From Vibrio gallicus (GTDB lineage: Bacteria; Pseudomonadota; Gammaproteobacteria; Enterobacterales; Vibrionaceae), in assembly GCF_024346875.1 (NCBI RefSeq), contig NZ_AP024871.1:1674001-1738000 (forward strand): a DNA stretch of 64,000 nt. The letters are read 5' to 3'. Below the pieces are notes generated by a model. The model was not told the origin of the DNA and did not search any database. It worked only from the letters and a program-made list of their open reading frames with translations. This document shows, one piece after another, positions 57,492 through 64,000 of this stretch. A program made the translations under genes and the position numbers. How positions within the stretch are numbered: the stretch's first letter is position 1; each line of letters starts with the position of its first letter.

Positions 57492-58202
57492 CTATATAGA
57501 ACGTTCCACCAGCATGGTCTTAATATGACCAATTGCCTTAGTTGGGTTTAACCCCTTAGGACATACACTGACACAGTTCATAATGCCATGACAACGGAAA
57601 ACGCTAAATGCATCATCCAAATTGTCGAGTCGCTCATCTGTGGCAGTATCTCGGCTATCAATCAGCCAGCGATATGCAGCTAATAGACCAGCAGGACCAA
57701 TAAACTTATCTGGATTCCACCAGAATGAAGGACACGACGTGGTGCAACATGCGCACATAATGCACTCATAAAGTCCATCAAGATGAGCTCGTTCTTCTGG
57801 TGACTGTTTATTTTCACGAGAAGGCGGTAGGTCACCCTCAGCAATCAAGAATGGCTTAACCTTGGTATAATTATCGTAGAACTGAGTCATATCGACTATC
57901 AGATCACGTACCACTGGCAATCCAGGTAATGGACGTATGGTAAGCGTACCCCCGCCTAAAGCGGACAGCGGAGTAATACACGCTAGACCATTCTTACCAT
58001 TCATATTAAGGCCATCGCTGCCGCACACACCCTCGCGGCATGAACGCCTAAATGAAAGACTCGGATCTTGTTCTTTCAATAGAATGAGCGCATCCAAAAC
58101 CATCATATCTGAACCTTCATCCACCTCTAGGGTGTATTGCTTCATATAAGGTTTAGAGTCCACATCTGGGTTGTAGCGATAGATAGAAAAATTCAGGTTC
58201 AT
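57492..58202 (-). CDS. sdhB: Succinate dehydrogenase iron-sulfur subunit
   Basis: 236 residues. [2Fe-2S] ligands in SCREGVCGSDG, then CIMCACCTTSCPSFWW for [4Fe-4S] and CHGIMNCVSVCPKGL for [3Fe-4S]. Passes electrons from SdhA to quinone at the membrane. 11 bp after sdhA. Confidence 0.98.
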   Translation of the reverse strand: MNLNFSIYRYNPDVDSKPYMKQYTLEVDEGSDMMVLDALILLKEQDPSLSFRRSCREGVCGSDGLNMNGKNGLACITPLSALGGGTLTIRPLPGLPVVRDLIVDMTQFYDNYTKVKPFLIAEGDLPPSRENKQSPEERAHLDGLYECIMCACCTTSCPSFWWNPDKFIGPAGLLAAYRWLIDSRDTATDERLDNLDDAFSVFRCHGIMNCVSVCPKGLNPTKAIGHIKTMLVERSI

Positions 58203-58213
58203 ATCTCGCTCCC

Positions 58214-59980
58214 TTAATAGGTTCTTGCTTTCGGAGGAAAGGCTTCGCGATGAACAGGTTCCATGTTCACATCACGCTTAGACATCTCTTCCGTGTCAGG
58301 GTTATAAATTGAATGGCATAGCCACTGCTCATCATCACGCTCAGGATAATCGTAACGCGCATGTGCACCACGGCTTTCTGTGCGGTAGTTCGCCGCAACT
58401 GCTGTAGCGAACGCGGTTTCCATCAGGTTATCAAGCTCTAAACATTCAACACGCTGGGTATTAAACTCGCTGGATTTATCTGCTAAATGGGCGTTATTTA
58501 GGCGCTCACGAATAACCTTAAGCTCCTCAAGTCCATTCGCCATCGCATCCCCTTCACGGAATACTGAGAAACTATTTTGCATGCAAGATTGTAGGTCTTT
58601 ACGGATTTGAGCTGGGTCTTCACCACTGGTGCTATTTTCCCAACGCATAGTGCGCGCAAGAGATTCTTCAATATCAGAGTCTGTTGCTGGGCGCGCTTCA
58701 GTTTGTGCCGCCAGAGCCTCACCAAGGTGTAACCCGGTAGCACGTCCAAAGACCACAAGATCCAGTAGTGAGTTACCTCCAAGTCGGTTTGCACCGTGCA
58801 CAGAAACAGACGCAATCTCACCACAAGCGAACAGCCCTTGAACTTCAATATCCTTGCCGTTGCTGTCTTGCTTAATCGCCTGACCTGAAACCTGAGTGGG
58901 TACACCACCCATCATATAGTGGCAGGTTGGAATAACAGGGATAGGTTCTTTTATTGGGTCAACGTGAGCAAAGGTTCTTGATAGCTCAAGAATACCCGGC
59001 AGGCGAGATTCAAGAACGTCACGTCCAAGATGGTCAAGTTTGAGCTTAAGATGAGGTCCCCACGGGCCATCACAGCCGCGTCCTTCACGGATCTCTATCA
59101 TCATTGAGCGAGCAACAACGTCGCGACCAGCTAGGTCTTTCGCGTTCGGAGCATAGCGTTCCATAAAGCGCTCACCATCTTTATTGAGCAGGTAGCCACC
59201 CTCACCACGACACCCTTCTGTTACCAATACACCCGCGCCAGCAATACCAGTTGGATGGAACTGCCACATTTCCATATCTTGCATTGGTACGCCTGCACGC
59301 AGTGCCATACCGACGCCATCACCTGTGTTGATATGGGCATTGGTTGTTGATTGGTAGATTCGACCAGCACCGCCGGTTGCCAGAATCGTTGCCTTAGCTT
59401 TGAAATAGCATTTTTCACCAGTTTCCATACAGATAGCGGTACAACCCACCACTGCACCATCTTGGTTTTTCACTAAATCAAGGGCATACCACTCACTAAA
59501 TATAGTGGTTTTGTGCTTAATATTTTGTTGATATAAGGTATGAAGCAGTGCATGACCGGTGCGGTCAGCCGCCGCCGCTGTACGTGCCGCTTGCTCTCCA
59601 CCGAATTGTTTAGATTGACCGCCGAAAGGACGCTGATAGATGGTCCCATCTTCAAATCGAGAAAACGGCAAACCCATTTTCTCAAGCTCGATAACGGACT
59701 CTGGACCGTTTTTACACATGTATTCAATCGCATCTTGGTCACCGATATAATCAGAGCCCTTAACGGTATCGTACATATGCCATTGCCAGTTATCCTGATG
59801 CGAATTTCCAAGAGCTACGGTAATACCACCTTGAGCCGATACCGTGTGAGAACGAGTTGGAAACACCTTCGACAGCAAAGCACAAGAGAGGCCTTGCTCT
59901 GATATTTGCAGCGCGGCACGCATACCTGCACCACCGGCACCAATGACTATGGCGTCAAATTCGCGAACTGGAATCGTCAT
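58214..59980 (-). CDS. sdhA: Succinate dehydrogenase flavoprotein subunit
   Basis: 588 residues. Rossmann GAGGAGMRA at residues 13-21, covalent FAD His in [10 protein letters not shown], active-site HPTG and RGEGG, closing [16 protein letters not shown]. The gene is one base away from sdhD. Oxidises succinate to fumarate. Confidence 0.98.
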   Translation of the reverse strand: MTIPVREFDAIVIGAGGAGMRAALQISEQGLSCALLSKVFPTRSHTVSAQGGITVALGNSHQDNWQWHMYDTVKGSDYIGDQDAIEYMCKNGPESVIELEKMGLPFSRFEDGTIYQRPFGGQSKQFGGEQAARTAAAADRTGHALLHTLYQQNIKHKTTIFSEWYALDLVKNQDGAVVGCTAICMETGEKCYFKAKATILATGGAGRIYQSTTNAHINTGDGVGMALRAGVPMQDMEMWQFHPTGIAGAGVLVTEGCRGEGGYLLNKDGERFMERYAPNAKDLAGRDVVARSMMIEIREGRGCDGPWGPHLKLKLDHLGRDVLESRLPGILELSRTFAHVDPIKEPIPVIPTCHYMMGGVPTQVSGQAIKQDSNGKDIEVQGLFACGEIASVSVHGANRLGGNSLLDLVVFGRATGLHLGEALAAQTEARPATDSDIEESLARTMRWENSTSGEDPAQIRKDLQSCMQNSFSVFREGDAMANGLEELKVIRERLNNAHLADKSSEFNTQRVECLELDNLMETAFATAVAANYRTESRGAHARYDYPERDDEQWLCHSIYNPDTEEMSKRDVNMEPVHREAFPPKARTY

Positions 59981-60328
59981 TTATGCTCCCCAAAGAATGA
60001 ATAAGCCAGAAAAGAAATAGCCAAACAAAACAACAACCAATGCAAATTGCAGGCTGCCTCTAAGCAGAGTTGGCTTAATATAATCAGTCAGTACTTGCCA
60101 TACCCCAATCCATGCATGAATTAAGATGCTAGCCAGCGCGACCATAGTGAAGATTTTGGTAAATAAACCACTGAAGAAATTGTTCCACTCTAGATAACCG
60201 ACATCACCGGTTATGAGGAAAAAACCGCAGATATAAATGGTGTAAAGAGTCAATAAGATCGCAGATGCGCGGATCAATAAGAAATCATGGACACCGTTGC
60301 GTCCAATTGACGAAACATGGTTTACCAT
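59981..60328 (-). CDS. sdhD: Succinate dehydrogenase membrane anchor subunit
   Basis: 115 residues, three membrane helices (20-40, 60-80, 90-110). Haem/quinone His in SILIHAWIGVWQV. Its stop codon abuts sdhA; the start overlaps sdhC by 7 bp. Confidence 0.95.
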   Translation of the reverse strand: MVNHVSSIGRNGVHDFLLIRASAILLTLYTIYICGFFLITGDVGYLEWNNFFSGLFTKIFTMVALASILIHAWIGVWQVLTDYIKPTLLRGSLQFALVVVLFGYFFSGLFILWGA

Positions 60329-60702
60329 ACGATAACTCCTGCAAGTAGCGCTAGAACACCGGTAATAATGAATGAAACCTGTGCACTCTTGGTGCCGCTT
60401 TCAAGGTCTTCGAAATAGCCCAAGTCTTGGCATAAATGACGAATCCCACCAACAATGTGATAGAACAATGCACTTAGCATTCCCCACAAAATAAACTTCA
60501 CAAACCACCCATCAATAAAATTGGCAGCCTCCATAAAGCCTTTTGGCGACGATAAAGACGTTGATAACAACCACAGTAAAACACCAACAAACACAAAGGT
60601 GATAACACCAGAAATACGGTGCAATATGGATGCGATAGCAGTTATAGGGAATTGGATTGTCTGTAAATCCAAATTTATAGGTCTTTGATTTTTCTTGGTC
60701 AC
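60322..60702 (-). CDS. sdhC: Succinate dehydrogenase cytochrome b556 subunit
   Basis: 126 residues from a GTG at 60702 (MTKKNQRPINLDLQTIQF). Three helices; RISGV Ser-Arg for quinone and HIVGGIRHLCQDLG with the haem His. First gene of sdhCDAB; the promoter lies in the 399-bp divergent gap with gltA. Confidence 0.95.
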   Translation of the reverse strand: MTKKNQRPINLDLQTIQFPITAIASILHRISGVITFVFVGVLLWLLSTSLSSPKGFMEAANFIDGWFVKFILWGMLSALFYHIVGGIRHLCQDLGYFEDLESGTKSAQVSFIITGVLALLAGVIVW

Positions 60703-61101
60703 GGCGCTCTCACTCAGCTCCTTTGAGCATGGTTAAATGCATTTAGATAATAATTTATCGAAAACTTAACAAAACCTTACAAAACCCACGACTGAACTTT
60801 GTTATATTGCAGCTTTATTATTGCTCTCTACATACCTATTAACCCGTTAATAACACTGGCAAAGCCTTGAAAATACTAGGGTTGAGGCATAAATACCTCT
60901 CCACTATAAAATTGTTAACATGTTAATACAATTGACTTAACAAAATATGCTACCTAGAGCCGATTTTTAACCTTTTTATGTACAAAAACCCAAACAAGTG
61001 CACACAAAGATTTATATAAATTGACATCATCGTCGAACCTGCGTACAAATTCGGTGCACCATTGGAGAAAAATGGAACAATAAATAACAAAGGAGAATGT
61101 T
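60703..61101. promoter_or_regulatory. sdhC-gltA divergent regulatory region
   Basis: 399 bp with no credible gene (a 98-codon minus-strand reading overlaps gltA and is a shadow). AT-rich, with GTTAA/TTAAC motifs, such as a perfect 12-bp palindrome TTAACATGTTAA at 60915-60926, which might bind a global regulator; the spacing does not fit the ArcA direct repeat. Promoters of gltA (right) and sdhC (left) are here. Confidence 0.6.
61021..61049 (+). promoter_or_regulatory. Predicted gltA promoter
   Basis: TTGACA (61021-61026), 17-bp spacer, TACAAA (61044-61049), leaving a leader of about 45 nt with GGAG before the ATG at 61102. A perfect -35 and fair -10; a search for a start site would settle it. 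Confidence 0.6.
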
Positions 61102-62391
61102 ATGGCAGATAAGCAAGCGACGCTTAATATCAAGGGCCAAGAACCGTTCGAGCTACCAATTATGGAAGGGACTGTTGGCCCAGATGTAATTGATGTTCGC
61201 ACGCTAGGGAGTAAGGGCTTCTTTACCTTCGACCCAGGATTTCTTGCCACTGCTTCTTGTGAATCTCAAATTACCTACATCGATGGCGACGCCGGTATCC
61301 TACTTCACCGTGGCTATCCTATCGATCAGCTAGCAAACAATGCAGACTATCTCGAAGTGTGTTACATCCTTTTATATGGAGAGACACCAACTAGCTCTCA
61401 ATATAATGAATTTAAAACCATAGTTGCTCGCCACACTATGGTTCACGAACAAATCGCAAGCTTTTTTCACGGATTCCGCCGTGACGCTCACCCAATGGCG
61501 GTGATGTGTGGCGTAGTAGGTGCTCTTGCGGCCTTCTACCACGATTCCTTGGATGTCAATAACGACAAACACCGTGAAATCGCAGCGTTCCGTTTGTTAT
61601 CAAAAATGCCGACCTTAGCCGCAATGTGCTACAAATACAGCATTGGTCAGCCTTTTATCTATCCGCGCAACGACCTAACCTATGCAGAAAACTTCCTGCA
61701 CATGATGTTTGCAAACCCATGTGAAGAATATGAAGTTAACCCAGTGGTTGCTCGAGCAATGGATAAGATTTTTACCCTACATGCTGACCATGAGCAAAAC
61801 GCTTCGACCTCAACGGTTCGTTTGGCCGGCTCTTCAGGCGCTAACCCATTTGCGTGTATCGCAGCAGGTATCGCATCTTTATGGGGACCTGCACATGGCG
61901 GTGCTAATGAAGCTTGTTTACGTATGCTTGAAGAAATCGGTAGCGTTGACAACATTGAAGAGTATGTAGCGCGTGCGAAAGACAAAGAAGACCCATTCCG
62001 TCTGATGGGCTTTGGCCATCGCGTGTACAAGAACTACGATCCTCGTGCAACAGTAATGCGTGACGCATGCCACGATGTATTGAAAGAGCTAAACATCGAA
62101 GATCCACTACTTGATGTAGCGATGGAACTTGAGCGTATTGCGCTTTCTGATGAATACTTTGTGGAGAAGAAGCTGTATCCGAATGTAGATTTTTATTCGG
62201 GTATTATTCTTAAAGCGATTGGTATCCCTGCATCTATGTTTACTGTGATCTTTGCAATCTCTCGTACCATAGGTTGGATTGCTCACTGGAACGAAATGCA
62301 CAGCGACCCAACTAACCGTATTGGGCGTCCACGTCAGCTTTATACTGGTGCACCGCAGCGAGAATTTAAGGCTCTTCACGAGCGCGAATAA
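61102..62391 (+). CDS. gltA: Citrate synthase
   Basis: 429 residues, type II (hexameric, NADH-regulated) enzyme that condenses oxaloacetate and acetyl-CoA. Starts [19 protein letters not shown]; catalytic His in [10 protein letters not shown] and [12 protein letters not shown], Asp in NVDFYSG. Divergent from sdhC, single gene with a terminator. Confidence 0.98.
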   Translation: MADKQATLNIKGQEPFELPIMEGTVGPDVIDVRTLGSKGFFTFDPGFLATASCESQITYIDGDAGILLHRGYPIDQLANNADYLEVCYILLYGETPTSSQYNEFKTIVARHTMVHEQIASFFHGFRRDAHPMAVMCGVVGALAAFYHDSLDVNNDKHREIAAFRLLSKMPTLAAMCYKYSIGQPFIYPRNDLTYAENFLHMMFANPCEEYEVNPVVARAMDKIFTLHADHEQNASTSTVRLAGSSGANPFACIAAGIASLWGPAHGGANEACLRMLEEIGSVDNIEEYVARAKDKEDPFRLMGFGHRVYKNYDPRATVMRDACHDVLKELNIEDPLLDVAMELERIALSDEYFVEKKLYPNVDFYSGIILKAIGIPASMFTVIFAISRTIGWIAHWNEMHSDPTNRIGRPRQLYTGAPQREFKALHERE

Positions 62392-62408
62392 TTCGCTTAT
62401 AAAAACTA

Positions 62409-62437
62409 AAAAGAGGCCAAACGGCCTCTTTTTTTAT
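62409..62437. terminator. Two-way terminator of gltA and ybgI
   Basis: Stem AAAGAGGCC / GGCCTCTTT with AAAC loop and T-run on plus strand. It reaches to the ybgI stop codon (62434-62436). Confidence 0.9.
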
Positions 62438-63192
62438 ACTGGGTTATCGATATCGATAAAGGTGACATCGAGGTTATGAGTGTCAGCCAACCATTCCCCC
62501 AATGCTTTGATACCGTAACGCTCAGTCGCATGGTGCCCAGCTGCGAAATAATGGATATCCTGCTCTCTCGCACTATAGGTTGTGCGTTCAGATATCTCAC
62601 CTGAAATAAATGCATCCAGTCCAAATTTCACTGCAAGATCAATATAATCTTGTCCTCCACCTGTGCACCAACCTAGTGTTTCGATCATAGTTTTGTCGCT
62701 ATCAGGAGCAATATGTAACGGGTCACGTCCTAATACCAAACTGATTTGTTTACTAAATTCACTCGCTGAAATTGGGGCTTTCAATCGACCATACATAGCA
62801 ACAGACTGTGGATGCCCCTCTAACCCCCCCTTAACTTCTATATTTAATAGCTGTGCAAGGCGGGCGTTATTACCAATTTCAGGATGAATATCTAGGGGCA
62901 GATGATAGCTATATAGGTTGATATCATTCTTGATTAAGCTACGAATTCTACGGCCTTTCATTCCAACTATAGGCTCAGGTTCGCCCTTCCAGAAATACCC
63001 ATGATGAACCAAGATAGCATCGGCTTGCACTTCAATAGCTGCATCAATCAAGGCTTGCGAGGCGGTAACCCCAGTGACTATTTTATTGATCTCTCTCCTA
63101 CCTTCAATCTGCAGGCCATTTGGCGCATAGTCTTTGATAAGCTCAGGAGATAGCTTTGCATTAAGCAGGGTTTGTAATTCTAGGTTATTCAT
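62434..63192 (-). CDS. ybgI: NIF3-like dinuclear metal-centre protein YbgI
   Basis: 252 residues, hexameric toroid family (Nif3/YbgI/DUF34). Metal-binding clusters: LVHHGYFWKGE, HLPLDIHPEIGN and AAGHHATERYGI. It is suspected of GTP cyclohydrolase I-like or metal chaperone activity; function is unsettled. Divergent from the DUF1853 gene, convergent with gltA. Confidence 0.93.
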   Translation of the reverse strand: MNNLELQTLLNAKLSPELIKDYAPNGLQIEGRREINKIVTGVTASQALIDAAIEVQADAILVHHGYFWKGEPEPIVGMKGRRIRSLIKNDINLYSYHLPLDIHPEIGNNARLAQLLNIEVKGGLEGHPQSVAMYGRLKAPISASEFSKQISLVLGRDPLHIAPDSDKTMIETLGWCTGGGQDYIDLAVKFGLDAFISGEISERTTYSAREQDIHYFAAGHHATERYGIKALGEWLADTHNLDVTFIDIDNPV

Positions 63193-63307
63193 CTTATTAC
63201 CATAGTTAAAGTCGTGACCTATTGAGGATGCACTGAAGTCTCAACATTGTATCGCTTGGGTATATAATAGAGGCAAGTTAACCAAACATTTGAAAACACG
63301 TCAAAGT

Positions 63308-64000
63308 ATGTTGCCACTTTTAACGCCTGAATCTCTATTACGCTTTGCTCACTGGATACAACGCACGCCAAATTTATTTGTGGGTGAGCAACCAGTAGTA
63401 AAGCTGCCTCCTTTGCATGATAAGCAGCTTCTGGATTGTTGCGAATATCAAGGCAACACGCGACTAGGATTTATCTATCAAACCCTTTGGCAAAGGTGGC
63501 TAGAACAAAGCCCTACCTTTGAGGTTTGTGAAAGTGAGCTTCAGTTAATTGATAACAAGAAGACCCTAGGAGAGATCGATTTTATTGTTAAAAATCGTAT
63601 CAATAACCAATTTGAACATTGGGAAGTGGCGATAAAGTTTTATCTGCTCCAATCTGATTACTGGTATGGACCTAACGCGATAGATAGACTCGATAAAAAA
63701 TTCACCCATATGCTAGAGCGTCAATTGCAACACGGGCAAAGCCTGTTTTTTAAAACGCGCTACCCTCAATACCCAAACCTCAAGCTGCAACTCATGCTTC
63801 AAGGGCGCTTATATACCAACCCTTTCTCTGACGAACCTATCCCTAGCCATTGTGCAGGCTGGCCTCTAAATTCAAGCCAGATAGATGGACATTGGTGCTA
63901 TAAGAGCCAATTGCACCTAGTTAGTGATACTCTATATTTCGTGCCTAAGCCGCTATGGGCGATTGGGTTAACTGAGTTCAACACCCCCATCACCACCTTC
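63308..64000 (+). CDS. DUF1853 family protein (partial, C-terminus beyond window)
   Basis: 231 residues are visible from ATG at 63308 (MLPLLTPESLLRFAHWIQ) and the frame stays open to the window edge, so it is cut on the right. No signal peptide. Segments EIDFIVKNR, WEVAIKFYLL and YGPNAIDRLDKKFTHML match the DUF1853 family as I recall it; the acidic/Lys residues (GEIDFIV...EVAIKFY) look like a PD-(D/E)XK nuclease core, which is an inference. A weak ribosome site. 115 bp from ybgI, divergent. Confidence 0.75.
   Translation, partial: MLPLLTPESLLRFAHWIQRTPNLFVGEQPVVKLPPLHDKQLLDCCEYQGNTRLGFIYQTLWQRWLEQSPTFEVCESELQLIDNKKTLGEIDFIVKNRINNQFEHWEVAIKFYLLQSDYWYGPNAIDRLDKKFTHMLERQLQHGQSLFFKTRYPQYPNLKLQLMLQGRLYTNPFSDEPIPSHCAGWPLNSSQIDGHWCYKSQLHLVSDTLYFVPKPLWAIGLTEFNTPITTF

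Noticed and set aside
60954..61250. 98-codon minus-strand reading in the sdhC-gltA gap
   Set aside because: It overlaps the start of gltA and has no family likeness; shadow of a coding strand.
1..64000. CRISPR array, rRNA operon, intact IS or prophage
   Set aside because: No regularly spaced repeats, rRNA sequence, transposase, integrase or phage structural gene was read anywhere.

Overview
The window is a stretch of chromosome from a gamma-proteobacterium of the Vibrionaceae (most likely Vibrio or a close relative). The evidence is gene order and protein similarity: the fab/plsX/rpmF/yceD/yceF/rluC/rne block, the ycgL-minCDE-rnd-fadD-slp-tsaB-yoaA block, the feoCBA and znuACB loci, and the sucDCBA-sdhBADC/gltA block all follow Vibrio-like order, and the proteins read as close relatives of E. 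coli and Vibrio enzymes. Most of the window is core genome. No CRISPR array, rRNA operon, prophage or intact insertion sequence was seen.

Layout. 1-7.6 kb (minus strand): fatty-acid synthesis and its usual neighbours, fabF (cut by the window edge), acpP, fabG, fabD, fabH, plsX, rpmF, yceD, then the Maf-type gene yceF (plus) and rluC (minus). 7.6-11.3 kb: rne with a long leader containing a conserved structured region. 11.5-14.6 kb: a SulP anion transporter and a MATE efflux pump. 14.7-16.4 kb: a two-gene operon of a GGGtGRT-family protein and a NifU/IscU-like scaffold, function unknown. 16.8-24.7 kb: assorted metabolic, transport and redox genes, including soxR divergent from a VOC-family gene whose promoter carries a SoxR-type operator, a GST-like gene, and a decayed M19 dipeptidase gene. 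24.7-26.8 kb: an accessory patch next to tRNA-Arg(TCT), with an outer-membrane barrel gene, a VOC gene bracketed by ~98-bp direct repeats, and a GrpB-like remnant. 27-36.4 kb: folD, a lytic transglycosylase, ycgL, minCDE, rnd, fadD, a hydrolase, an Slp lipoprotein and tsaB. 36.4-43.6 kb: yoaA, purU, yecM, argS and an NSS transporter. 43.9-45.6 kb: an FMN riboswitch in front of a DMT-family transporter (probable riboflavin importer) and a HIT protein. 45.6-51.0 kb: iron (feoABC, Fur box) and zinc (znuA/znuCB, Zur box) uptake. 51.1-62.4 kb: TCA-cycle genes sucDCBA, sdhBADC and divergent gltA. 62.4-64 kb: ybgI and the start of a DUF1853 gene.

How they work together: the two big anabolic/catabolic blocks are the type II fatty-acid pathway (malonyl transfer, condensation, reduction, carrier protein, PlsX acyl-phosphate synthesis) and the oxidative TCA segment from citrate synthase to succinate dehydrogenase. 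Around them sit RNA processing (RNase E, RNase D, RluC, RlmF), division-site selection (MinCDE), and metal and flavin acquisition that would supply Fe-S, haem and FAD enzymes such as SdhABCD.

The most unusual items are the GGGtGRT/NifU-like pair with palindromes upstream, the SoxR-VOC divergent promoter, the degenerate signal-peptide dipeptidase with an ACG in place of ATG, the repeat-flanked VOC cassette beside tRNA-Arg, a terminator-like hairpin between fabH and fabD, and three tandem hairpins between sucB and sucC. All functions are inferred by reading the sequence; no database search was run.
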